Assembly: GCA_902702965.1 (NCBI GenBank)
Contig: CACRXP010000397.1
Span: forward strand, 320,699-384,698
Reading direction: 5' to 3'
From: Spirometra erinaceieuropaei
Taxonomy: Eukaryota > Platyhelminthes > Cestoda > Diphyllobothriidea > Diphyllobothriidae
DNA length: 64,000 nucleotides
The translations under genes were made by a program, and so were the position numbers. Under the pieces are notes generated by a model. The model searched no databases and was not told the origin of the DNA. It was given only the letters and a program-made list of their open reading frames with translations. Numbering within the stretch: the first letter of the stretch is position 1; each line of letters starts with the position of its first letter. This document shows, piece by piece, positions 54,911-64,000 of this stretch.

Positions 54911-54959
54911 AGACAGATAGATTTTTTGTTCCAGTAACCGCATCTCCGTCTTCTGAATC

Positions 54960-56340
54960 ATTCATTCAATGAGCCCTTCCTTACCTCCGCTTTTCGTTAA
55001 TTTATGACTCAGCGGAGTTTCTGGACGATCGGATGCTCCTGGTTCGGACGCTCCGGCGTACCTGTCGCGATGCACAGGCACAAAACTTGCCCCAGTAAGT
55101 ATAAGGTCGTAGAATGCACGTAAATGATTATAGTACGTTGCTACAAATCTAGGGGCTCCGACTTTCACCATACTACCAATCTCTCCTTGGCCGTCCCAGT
55201 GCTCCCATTATAGCACGAAGGTCTTTTGCAGTGCTTTTAATGGGTTCTCAAGTATGTCCGTGACAGAATCCTCCCCACGACTGATGGGATTGTCGAGAGG
55301 TTTACTAAGCAAAACAACCGTCTGATTTCACGAAAGTTGCATCTTACTGGATTCCGAATATCCTCAATAAGAATAAAATCTACATCTCACTACAACTGAA
55401 GCAGAGACAAAACTCTAACTTATACCTTAACCATGAGACAAAATTTGCATGATGTGGCGGGGCATTTTCATCTCAGCGCATCTGTAGTCGGGAAGAGTCC
55501 TCTTCCTTCCGCTGTCCGCAGATACTGCCAGGTGAAAACGCGTTAAAAATATACAGACCGCCTTCTTCATTGGTCCATATTTCCTCTCTGGCGTAGACTG
55601 AGCTACCGTCACCTTGAATTGCTAAATGACCTTCCTAATGTCTCTTCGACCGGTGACCATCCTCGCAAACAACCTGTCCTCACGCTCAAAAAATTATAAA
55701 GTTGCCGGACTCGCCTAGAATATTCACCCCCATTTCAGATTTCACTGCATGCACCGCCGTACAATCTAAGTCAACCTCACTTTTCTGGCGGTTAGGACGG
55801 GGCAGTAACATGTGAGGCCTGGAGGGGCTAACATTAATCAAGCTGTCTTTACTCCTCTTCAGAACTAAGAGGCGCGGTTTACGTCTGGTTGCTAAGCTAC
55901 GATTGCGAAAGGTCGTTTAGAACATTTGGCGCTTTGACGACTTACAGAATAGCAGTCAACTGAACTTTTGGTCAAAACATACACCCACTCGTGCTAATAG
56001 ATTGTTAAAGGTATAGCATGGATTATAACACTTTAATTATAAGAAAATTCATTATTTGAGTTTTGCCGTTCTGTACGGCCAACGAGATCGAACTACGGGA
56101 GCACGAATTTGAACGTGTAGGGCAGGTTGCAAATAAACTTGGCCTATCAAATAGGTGGAGTATGGGTTAGGAATGTAGGCAGACATGCCATCCGACCTGT
56201 GCTCAGTCACCTGACGGAGGCAGAATCGTTGCGAAGTATAGATAACGGGAAAAATGAGGTCGTATTAGGCGGGAGCTAACAATGCAACCCTTGTTTTAGA
56301 GAGGGAAAGCAATAATAAAACTGGTCAGGCACCAGAAAAT
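54960..56340. other. No gene recognised
   Basis: Short frames only. No domain, repeat partner or splice-bounded exon was found. Confidence 0.4.
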
Positions 56341-56345
56341 TCTGT

Positions 56346-57120
56346 TTATTGTTCTGAGCTCTCGAACTCGCACAGGGGTCCATCGTCAGAGATGGTAACA
56401 GCAACAGAATAAGCGACAGTTGTAGGGCTTGTTAACCAATTATCGATCGATTGCGCAGGATTGAGGGTGACTGCGCAGGGCTCTGTATGCCGGCGCCAGA
56501 TCGATAAATCGGTTGAATGAGTTCCTATCTGAGGTCCAGGCTTCAATCCGTCCTCGGTCTGTTTTGTTTCCAGCTTGGGCGAATAACTTAGTGGCTGCGA
56601 GGTTGAACCCAAACCCACTTTGTAGAAGTGGGCAGCCACCAGTGATAATTCTTCGCTCGTCGTACAACCAGTTTATGTTCCTGTATGCGTGGTCCGAGCA
56701 TGCATCCAGTTTGACCTATGTAGTTACAAGGACAGTGTTGGCACGAGATGCGTTACACTACCCAATATGGCCCTTCAGGACTTCATCGGTCCTTAATTTT
56801 CATGACCTTGCTGTGCATAATGGCTTTGGACCGGTATGAAATTCCAGCACCTAGCTCCGCAGTAATGCGCTTCGTTGCTTTTGAAACGTCCTTAATATAT
56901 GACAGAAAATGTCATATCCTTGGTGGCGTTGTTTAGGGCCTCTGGGGGCGACCGCGTAGCGACAACTTATAAATGCCTTCAAATAGCCATTCTGCATAAT
57001 TTGTTCGGGAAGATAACGGGCCTCACGCCTGCGTACATCTTGCTCAGCAACATGAAGTTGCAAACAAAGACGACCGATAAGCTGACCATTGGAGATTGAA
57101 CAGCGGTTGGTGCCGTGATA
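56346..57120 (-). mobile_element. Penelope-like element, thumb and GIY-YIG (AGCU hammerhead family)
   Basis: On the minus strand the thumb tail reads RRREARYLPEQIMQNGYLKA, followed by a linker and the GIY-YIG domain in broken frames: ISCQHCPCNYIGQTGCM, RIQEHKLVVR and then AQAGNKTDRGRIEAWTSDRN with FIDLAPAYRALRSH. The 3' end carries a decayed hammerhead. The C-terminal block is close to the family at 27-28 kb (AGNKTEREVLEAWVSD). Confidence 0.85.
56356..56389 (-). ncRNA. Decayed hammerhead core, Penelope AGCU family
   Basis: CTGACGA, an imperfect stem II (GGACCC-CTGTGC-GAGTTC) and GAGAGCTC. A GAAA core would give GAAAGCTC with stem III palindrome AGCT. Here the third base is G (GAGA), so this copy is probably inactive. 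Confidence 0.5.
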
Positions 57121-57129
57121 TCTGCACAT

Positions 57130-59640
57130 GAAGAATGAGGGTTTCTGTTTTTCTTCTAGTGGTTCATCTGTGCTGGTCTTTTCCACGACGGCGACTTGAA
57201 ATGCCATGTGATCGTGTCCAGACTTAATATATAATGCCCCACCTTATACTACTTACGGCCTTGTTCTTAGAAGTGTAGCGTCAACGGGATTTTAACTAGT
57301 CATGCGACAACTGGATGGCGACAAAAAGTTTGCTGGCACGAGCGTTCATGAGTACTTGTTAGTCTTGAGTGCTCAGAGGGTCATTCTGCGGTCGACGGCG
57401 TGGATGTAAAAGATGAGATAACTAGTTGCAGAAAATAGTTGACAGTAAAAAGCTTCGGAAGCCGAATAATGTCTGATGTTTCATTTGCAATCTTAAACTT
57501 CATTACAAGAAACAGCAACCGAGAAATGTGTCGAATGTACGGAGTTTGCGAGAACTGCAGAAAGCAGCTGCCATCTGGACACATTTACTGAAGTCAACAT
57601 CCCGCAGTCTTGTGACAGAGGTTCACGCCTCCTGCGACGATCGCTTCGTCGCTCACATTCAGATATTTTATGGTTGTGACTACATTAGCAATGCCGGTGA
57701 TGAATCCGACCATTACTCAGGCAGTCGGACTGCCGATACTATAATCGGAAGCAGTGTTCACCAGCGCACTGGCCGCAGAATTATGTAATTGTTGCAGCAC
57801 GTTCTCAACCCGGAATAGGGACGGGAAGACTACTGAGATTGTCGACGAACTGAAGGCCGACGGAGCACCACGCAAACAGTTTGCAGGTCATGCGGTTGTC
57901 GTCTGTCTAGGGAATTTCGACGTTGTCTAACTTGAATTTGCGGTTGTGTCCCGTCGAATGAGCCGCGAATTGGGGAACATGTTCAGTCATTCGCATTCGG
58001 CATAATCCTGTTTCTCTCTAGAAGTTGTCTTACCCGCAAATGCGTCAGCATTAGTAAACATCTCCGGAAGTAACTCACCTGGACAGGGGTTACTTCAGTC
58101 TCAAAATTTGCCGTTTACCGATCGCCTCCGGCCTGTATGCATCTCCGATTCCAGATGATGCGAGAGGGCGGTTAGGCGGCTTCCGATATGTCCCTGACTT
58201 GTGAGATAGCTCGCTAAATTTTGATGATTGTGCGGTGCATATTCTACGCTTCGCTTACATATGCGCCGGCTGGGGAAGGTGCGCGGATAGCCATTCCGCC
58301 CCGAGTACCCGCCGGAGTTATTGTGGTCCAGCAGCCTTGTCCTCCAATTCATTGCAGCGCGTCTCCACAGGACAGCAAAGTACCCTTTCGCAGCTTCGTT
58401 TGTGGCTGATTTGACGGTTTCTGTAGAAGTCCAGCACCTGCGTCCTGTTTGATGCTTTTTTAAAACTGTGGTTTTCGGACCCCTACAACCTTTGCGACTG
58501 ACAAGGGCATTCCGGAGTCCAGCTGGCCGATTTACTCCACCTTAATCTTAGAGCATATGTTCGGGAAAGCATCGTTAAGATGTTCTTCTAATACCAATAC
58601 TCGACTCCGGCCAAAACGAGGCAGGTGGATGATCAGTGTGCTCCTAGAGGATTGTCGTTTTCGTCTGCGCAAATACCATAATGTCCTGAGCTAGGTAGAT
58701 TCGCAGTTTTCAGGGCTCATTGATGAAAACGACATAGCGCTGCCACACTAAGAACTCAAAAAATGAGTCAGAGAGGTAGCGCCTAGACGAGAAGTGGAAC
58801 TGACGGATAAATTCCGAAGAGCAAGTGCTATTGCACTGAGCGATAAAGAGGTAGCCCTTACTATCTTTTGTCTAAAAAGCTACGGTGGGATGACTTCAGC
58901 TGTTGATGCATGTACCCTGTTTTGCTGTCTCGGATGCGATGAGATTGGCCTGTGGCCACCACTGATTCGGTTCTTACACACACCCAGGCGACTGCCGACA
59001 ACAGATCACGTTATTGGTGATGACGCGCAAACTGTGCGTCGTCATTTCGAGAGCAGAGCAGGATTCTTTCCTGACACTGAAACCTAGAAGGCGCATTGCA
59101 GAACTGTCAATAGACAAAGAGTGCTTCACGGCTGTGCATGAAAAGATTGGCTACCACCAGAAAACCAACATCCCACCCGAGGACCACCATGCGTACGTAA
59201 CTCAGGTGCAACGAAAACCCGATAGGGGAGATGGAAGTGCAAGTCAACAAAACACTTACCGGGTAACGAAAGAACGATGTGATGACAAGGATAGGATGAT
59301 CGATCGTCAGAATAACGGACACAGCAAAAGCGAGATTCTATGGACCGCCCAACATACGCAAGGTTGCTACTCCCCTTTAACTCATCGCAAATTTGTGCGG
59401 AACAATCACGTTCAAAATGGCTAAATGTCTTCCTCGACACTCAAATATCTCCACGGCAGGCTGCGATACGGCGGCTTTCTCAGACTCAGGGGTTACAAAT
59501 GAACACAGACAGGTGGATGGTACCATTTTACAAAACCTCGTTCCTCACCTCGACTGCACAGAGCTTAGCTATTACAAATGTCACCGACCTACTTGACAGC
59601 CAATATAACGCGATGAGCAAGGTCTAAGTGAAGATGCTCC
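57130..59640. other. Long stretch without recognisable genes
   Basis: Several short frames on both strands (up to 136 codons at 59014-59424), none with a domain I know. It may hold old retroelement sequence beyond recognition. Confidence 0.35.
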
Positions 59641-59689
59641 ATCCAGTCGCGCAGAGTCTACCTCAAATGATACTTCACGCCTAAACGGA

Positions 59690-59940
59690 CAGGACATGGG
59701 GGAAATGAAGGAATCCCGGTTGGGACTTCACTGTCTAGTCTCTTCAATGAGGACAAAAATCTAGGGCAAGTACTGTTCGCAACATACGTACCGCCATTTT
59801 GGGCACGTTATATGGGCGATGACTTCGTCATCGTCGAACGACAGCGGAAGTCATGATTCGACGATTCCCAGAAGTTCATTTTCCTTGGACTTCACTTCAC
59901 AAGAGAAATAGAAAGAAAGAATCGACCAGCCTTCATGTGC
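59690..59940 (+). mobile_element. Penelope-like element RT scrap
   Basis: One frame reads GIPVGTSLSSLF, then VPPFWARYMGDDFVIVERQ, matching the K-G-T-P-M-G-S-P...F-W-A-R-Y-V-D-D-T-F-V-x-I-E-R-D segment of Penelope RT. A stop follows. The catalytic box reads YMGDD with an extra residue. Confidence 0.65.
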
Positions 59941-59954
59941 TTTACTAAAAGGGC

Positions 59955-60230
59955 CAGTGGAAGCCCGAACCGTGCGCCCTACTTGCTCAGACTGTCTAGA
60001 GGCATTTACCCACTGCATGGGCCTATGTGGTCACTTGTGCATTCGCAGGGAGCCAACGCAAAGCGACGCAGCCCAGGTCTTCTTGCGAAAACTCTCTCAA
60101 CCCGCGCGCAGGCTACGGCTACATATGGGTCTATTGGGTCATCCGTGTACGACAGTTCGACCGTTGCAAACGTCCACATCCACCGCGTGTCCCAGACGCA
60201 ATGCCCATGACTTGGACGTGAATTACTGAA
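59955..60230 (+). mobile_element. Zinc-finger-like retroelement ORF remnant
   Basis: Contains CSDCLEAFTHCMGLCGH and, after a shift, a second LHMGLLGHPC-like unit. This resembles the repeated C-x2-C...F...G-L-x-G-H-L-R fingers encoded upstream of RTE-type LINEs in diphyllobothriid tapeworms. The second histidines and several cysteines are lost. The link to LINEs is from memory of that family and not proven here. Confidence 0.45.
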
Positions 60231-60430
60231 GCAGACTTACACAGCACCAACTCACTATCCCCTCCCCCACCACCCTGGTTTGGAGGCAAGAAAATGTCAA
60301 AACGAAGGAAGGCGGACACGGACGCAGTGATTGCCAAAGTTAAACAGCCCATTTACGGGCACCTCACACAACCTGGTCCTCACTACGTGCACCGAACTTA
60401 TACGGGTACGATTCGCATCCCAACTTAGCG
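60230..60430 (+). repeat. GC-rich interspersed repeat, module A copy 3
   Basis: CCCCTCCCCCACCACCCTGG, GCAGTGATTGCCAAAGTTAAAC and CACCTCACACAACCTGGTCC match the corresponding blocks at 10637-10800 and 60640-60800. Confidence 0.55.
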
Positions 60431-60629
60431 GGAGTACCATAAACGCTTCATTGAAAATGTAAAATTACAGTCCGACTCTGAGTTCTGCGAAAACGGATCT
60501 ACTCGCCAGCTGACATCCCACAAAGCCATGACTTTTAGCTCATTGTGATAGGCCCGAGTATGTTACATTTATTATTTGTAAGCAATTCGTGAATATAATC
60601 ATGGGATGAATTCCGCAGTATCAGCCCCC

Positions 60630-60800
60630 ATCTTTGTCACCTCTCCCATGCATCACTCGATTCGCCGATCGTCTCAATTAGCTGGTGATGGAGTTGGGAG
60701 CAGTGGCGGACAAAACTAAACGGCCAGTGTACGTGTATCACCCACGACCCGGTCACCACTTCATGTACCCGGATACACCAGGTATATGTGCATATTATTA
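60630..60800 (+). repeat. GC-rich interspersed repeat, module A copy 4
   Basis: CACCTCTCCCATGCATC, GCAGTGGCGGACAAAACTAAAC and TATCACCCACGACCCGGTCA repeat the previous copy 370 bases away in direct orientation. The pair may be a local tandem duplication. Confidence 0.55.
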
Positions 60801-60809
60801 CCAGTCGGC

Positions 60810-61600
60810 ACAATATAATACAGGACACGTATAACTGTCACGCGTTGCAGTTTGCCAGAGTCGTTACGATGGACAAAACGCGGCATGCGAGAAAATTTCC
60901 AGAGAGGTACGTAAATTGATGAAGGTTGCTCCTATAAAGTAGACAACCGGCACATGTGCGACACTCCGAGCCATGCCGGTCTTCGCGTCCAATCTCATCA
61001 TCAGTTAGTTGACAGGTTTGGACGGTCGACTTGTGTCTGAGGGAGTGAAATCGGTGCTGGAAAGTAATACCTTCTCATGCCAAATCAGCAAATTTCCCAT
61101 ACTACTAACTCTGATGCTTCTCAGTCGATTGTGATGCCCTATCCGTCGTGGGGAGAAAACTATATGTTACTCGCGACTGAGGCATAGGTCCCAATGACTC
61201 CCTCTTAATGTCGCATTTATAACGCTAAGAAGATACGAGTTCAGAAGCCCTCTAAATTCTGCATAGTGCATGTGGGTGAGGTTTTATTGTCACGCGTAAA
61301 CAGACTATTTAACTTTGTCGGATACTGCGACTGCGCTCATCCGCTGTAGTCTTGACTCTGCCTTGCCATTTGAATACGGCCGATGATGTGACAAGAGACA
61401 GAGTGATTGATGTAGATGTGGCGCAAGTCAGTTCCACCATCAAAAAATTACGTGCAAGTGACTACTGGGTTCACTACATGGATGCCCCCTTTCCTGCTGC
61501 CGGCTAAATACTCATTGTGGTCAGCAGAGACAAGCTGCCGGTCGTATGGCCCTGGATGAGTTCGCAGTGACGGCAGGTGACCTTGTATCAGTTGGACAGG
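60810..61600. other. No gene recognised; left flank of Merlin insertion
   Basis: No domain or repeat partner was found. Ends at the AACAAAGG target duplication. Confidence 0.4.
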
Positions 61601-61609
61601 CAACAAAGG

Positions 61610-61644
61610 GGTAACAGTCGGGAGATGGCACCCAAAAAAATCCG
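61610..61644 (+). repeat. Merlin left terminal inverted repeat
   Basis: Starts GGTAACAGTCGGGAGATGG and ends CCCAAAAAAATCCG. One mismatch (position 8) against the right repeat. Confidence 0.93.
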
Positions 61645-61763
61645 CCTAACCAAAGCAGCCTGTCTTACGGGACAGGTGGTAATAGGGGTCTTATGGGTGG
61701 TGGCTGGTCGGGATGTACGATACTAGCCGACGGAAAGCCTTATTTGAACAGGTGAATGATTGA

Positions 61764-62063
61764 AGTTGGCTCGCTCTCCGCTCCGTTATTACAAAATGGG
61801 TCGCCAAAGGCAGTATAGTGGTAACGGACGAGTGGAAGGCGTATAATCCTCTTTCCTCAGAAGGTCATCTACATTTCTCTGTTAACCACTCAAACAACTT
61901 CAAGGACCCTACCACCGGACGGCACACCAATGCCATTGAGGCATATTGGAGCAGACTGAAAAGGAAACTCTACGAGGGAGGCCCAGTATGTGGTTGAGCT
62001 GTGTGGGCTCACATAGACGAAGCACAGTATCGTCTTTGGTTTGGCCTCAATGCCATGGTTTGA
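61764..62063 (+). pseudogene. Merlin (ISXO2-like) transposase fragment
   Basis: The frame starting at 61764 reads RSVITKWVAKGSIVVTDEWK, AYNPLSSEG, then VNHSNNFKDPTTGRHTNAIE and AYWSRLKRKLYEGG. An in-frame TGA at 61995-61997 is followed by AVWAHIDEAQYRLWFGLN. The aspartate in DEW (61827) and glutamate in AIEAYW (61938) are two catalytic residues of the DDE set; the first aspartate and the zinc-binding N-terminus are missing. Upstream remnants (WWLVGMYDTSRRKALFEQV) continue in another frame. Confidence 0.9.
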
Positions 62064-62364
62064 CAGATGCCTGGGAACTGTTCCTGTCCCATGTTGTGCA
62101 GACTTATCCTATTTAAAAGTGATTTTGTTTTGTAATAAACTGCCATAATGCTAATGTATGCCGTATATTCTGGTGTACGTGTGTAACGATGGCGAAGATT
62201 GGGTAACAGCGACCATCGTCCATGTAACCTCCTGCGATGTTCGTTCGGCCAGCACGTGTTAGGCCGTCGGGGAAAGTCCAAGTAGTGCGTGAAAGTAGGT
62301 CTGCAACCGCTGATATAGCCTGAAGGCCTTTGAGTGCACTGTTAAAGGTATTATTTATAGGTAA

Positions 62365-62399
62365 CGGATTTTTTTGGGTGCCATCTCCCGATTGTTACC
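62365..62399 (-). repeat. Merlin right terminal inverted repeat
   Basis: The reverse complement starts GGTAACAATCGGGAGATGG. Followed immediately by the second AACAAAGG. Confidence 0.93.
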
Positions 62400-62409
62400 A
62401 ACAAAGGAA

Positions 62410-63215
62410 GATGCCTTTGCACCGTGTCGACTGTCCACTGCGAACGGCCAGACCTCCCAGTGCGCTTAAATGTAGGCAGGCGTGAAAGCCGATATGAGGG
62501 ATGGCCGGCCAGATAGAAATGGAGATGCCGACGGTAGTATAGCAATTGCTGACCACACATAAGTACGGACGGGTGCAAATGAGCGGCATGGACGAGATGC
62601 GTGAGACTGAGGCAGAAAGTACGGATGATGCAGACGATAGGAATAGTTGTTGACATACAGATTCTGCCCCCCAACAGAGCGAGGAGAAGAAATACTTTGC
62701 GTCGCGCAAACAGACGCATACTCGCGTTGCAACCCCTACAGCAGCTTTAGATTACTGGTGAAATCGGCAACACCATCACTCACTAAACACTGTGAGAAGC
62801 ATTATGAAACTTGCCTCCGCTGGTGTGAGCTTATTTGCTGGTGAACTCAATGATCACCTCTCAGACCCATTTATGCTGGGGATGTGCGTTTTGGAGTCGC
62901 TTAGCTGCATATATGTATATATGTACGCTGAAGTGGGAGAGTCACTTACTGACCAGGCTAGTGAGCATTCTTGTCACGTTGCGCCATGGACAGCAATCGC
63001 CAGCTTCACCTGCCCTTGCACAATCTTGAGCAGTTATGTAAAGGGAATACCGACAAAGATATAGGAGACTGTCCCTACTAAGTTTCCTTCGGAGTTAACG
63101 CCTGAACTTGAGGACACTTATTTGAAACGAAGCTTTTCAGTCTCGGTCCATCGGCTTCTACCGAATTACCGTGAAATATTTGCAAGATGCCCACAGTCAA
63201 TCGGTCACTGATCTC
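62410..63215. other. No gene recognised; right flank of Merlin insertion
   Basis: Overlapping minus-strand frames of 88-122 codons (62351-62732) lack known domains and cross the transposon boundary, so they are not genes. A weak fragment of the hammerhead SINE-like repeat is listed at 63038-63080. Confidence 0.4.
63038..63080 (-). repeat. Possible fragment of hammerhead SINE-like repeat
   Basis: On the minus strand AGTCTCCTATATCTTTGTCG and GTATTCCCTTTA match GGTCTCCCTTGTCTTTGTCG and GTATCACCTTA of the repeat at 42.1-42.7 kb. Only about 35 bases are alignable. Confidence 0.35.
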
Positions 63216-63217
63216 AA

Positions 63218-63570
63218 GAAATGCTAACCAGAATTCGGATATATGTTTTCGGTTAGGAAGGGTCGCTTAAGTGGGATTGTAATATTGACTATCTCGCGAC
63301 GTCATCCCGTAATACTTCAGACACGCAAGGCCGCTGGCTTTTGAATGCATTTCTTTTCGTTTGTATGCGCAAACAGAACTTGGTAGAAAATTACTACTTT
63401 ATTTGCGTGCATTTTCTCTGCCGATTTTCGATGTCCGAAAATATTTTGCAGAAAACATGTATAAGAATATTTTTCTTTGCATTTACCTGATAACAACTCA
63501 CATCCCTAAACTCAATATTCGAAGGAAAAGTATCTGTCGGTTTAAAATTTTTCTAAGCATGAGATCGACG
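63218..63570 (+). repeat. Interspersed AT-rich repeat D, copy 2
   Basis: AATGCTAACCAGAATTCGG, CCGATTTTCGATGTCCG and AAACATGTATAAGAATATTT follow the same order as at 44765-45110. The flanks do not match, so the repeat ends can be estimated from the two copies. No coding frame is shared. Confidence 0.55.
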
Positions 63571-64000
63571 AGGTTTAGTTCTGCAACCCCACCTCATTGA
63601 TACCGTATGGTTAGCTTACTAAAGCAATATTTGATAACATATCTAACTTAGGATCGCAAGCAGAGATCGAAGCACGCGCATGGAAGTGCGTGTGGACTGA
63701 TATCTGAAGTAACTGGGGATGGCGTATAAGCACTCCTCACCCCGTGCACAGTCACTCGCTGAATCGAAATGGCAAGAAAGATGCAAATGCATGATATTGT
63801 GAAGCCGAGGAATTCGTATATAACAAAATGTTTTAAAAAGCTAAACATATGGTATCAATCAAGTGGGGCCGCAGAACCAAACTTCTCCATGCGATTTGTT
63901 AGAACTGAACAGAGTCCACTCAAACAATATCGTATCTGTCTGTTCTACAATACTCACCGTTAGGTGTACGACATATTTCACAGACTATGACAGTTCACGG
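63571..64000. other. No feature recognised; right edge
   Basis: Short frames only, no domain or repeat partner. Confidence 0.4.

Larger units (their letters stand above)
53264..54957 (+). mobile_element. Penelope-like element flanked by inverted hammerhead arms, with SINE insertion
   Basis: The RT palm is readable around 53480-53760 (KDTPMGSPI, IIAEAILQQLESLVF, then ARYADGTF where YVDD has become YADG). After the SINE insertion the thumb resumes (FRKATNKMQILNF, HKRGCVRALYLRVEMHC) and leads to the GIY-YIG domain (SNNVEETGRLL, LIAEHAASVRRK, EAEILSRGDKRVSRELPGSW) up to about 54640. The 3' end at 54796-54957 has a hammerhead. The same roughly 160-bp end is present in inverted orientation at 53264-53425, before the RT. 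Loss of a catalytic aspartate and several shifts make it inactive. Confidence 0.9.
61602..62407 (+). mobile_element. Merlin DNA transposon with 35-bp TIRs and 8-bp target duplication
   Basis: The element body is 61610-62399 (790 bp). Terminal inverted repeats at 61610-61644 and 62365-62399 start GGTAACARTCGGGAGATGGC and differ at one of 35 positions. Both ends are flanked by AACAAAGG (61602-61609 and 62400-62407), an 8-bp target duplication as expected for Merlin elements. Inside lies the second half of an ISXO2-like (Merlin) transposase. At under 0.8 kb it is too short for a full transposase, so it is an internally deleted, non-autonomous copy. Confidence 0.93.

Noticed and set aside
62351..62732. 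Minus-strand open frames of 88-122 codons
   Set aside because: They cross the Merlin right boundary and carry no domain.
1..64000. CRISPR arrays, operons, prokaryotic ribosome binding sites
   Set aside because: The window is eukaryotic, and no regularly spaced short direct repeats were seen.

Overview
The window is eukaryotic. Two genes are split by introns with GT-AG borders. Around them lies a dense layer of decayed retroelements: CR1-type and RTE-type LINEs, a Ty3/gypsy copy, many Penelope-like elements and tRNA-related SINEs. The mix fits a parasitic flatworm genome, most likely a diphyllobothriid-type tapeworm; that placement is inferred from the kinds of repeats and is not proven. One assembly gap of 291 N lies at 31250-31540.

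Genes. (1) Splicing factor 1 (SF1/BBP), minus strand, 16712 to 12295. Eight exons close into one 1530-nt reading frame with a UHM-ligand motif, SPSP motif, KH-QUA2 domain, CCHC zinc knuckle and proline-rich tail. (2) A PLAT/LH2-domain protein of LOXHD1 type, minus strand, about 47791 to 36574. Six supported exons encode a beta-trefoil-like part followed by two PLAT units. Both ends are open, and at least one exon between 44344 and 41629 is missing from the model.

Mobile layer, left to right: RTE-type LINE (3.0-4.3 kb); LINE RT scrap (5.4 kb); GC-rich interspersed repeats (9.6-11.0 kb); CR1 pieces interrupted by a Ty3/gypsy pol fragment (18.5-21.3 kb); second CR1 (21.8-23.2 kb); minus-strand LINE with a preserved 3' end (23.3-24.8 kb); Penelope-like element with RT and GIY-YIG (26.8-28.5 kb); the best preserved CR1 (29.3-31.1 kb); Penelope scraps (34.6 kb); a tRNA-like/hammerhead repeat and a Penelope inverted repeat inside the PLAT gene (42.1-43.5 kb); Penelope copies at 50.4, 51.2, 53.3-55.0, 56.3-57.1 and 59.6 kb; and a short Merlin DNA transposon with terminal inverted repeats and an 8-bp target duplication (61.6-62.4 kb).

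The most interesting signal is a set of hammerhead-ribozyme cores. Seven sit at the ends of Penelope-like copies and two in the tRNA-like repeat at 42.1-42.7 kb. Each Penelope family has its own four-base palindrome as a loopless stem III (ACGU, AAUU or AGCU), a geometry that favours dimeric folding. Two Penelope copies are also flanked by long inverted copies of their hammerhead end. A second clean event is a tRNA-derived SINE inserted into a Penelope RT frame with a 12-bp target duplication. All calls were made by eye from sequence and family knowledge; no search was run.
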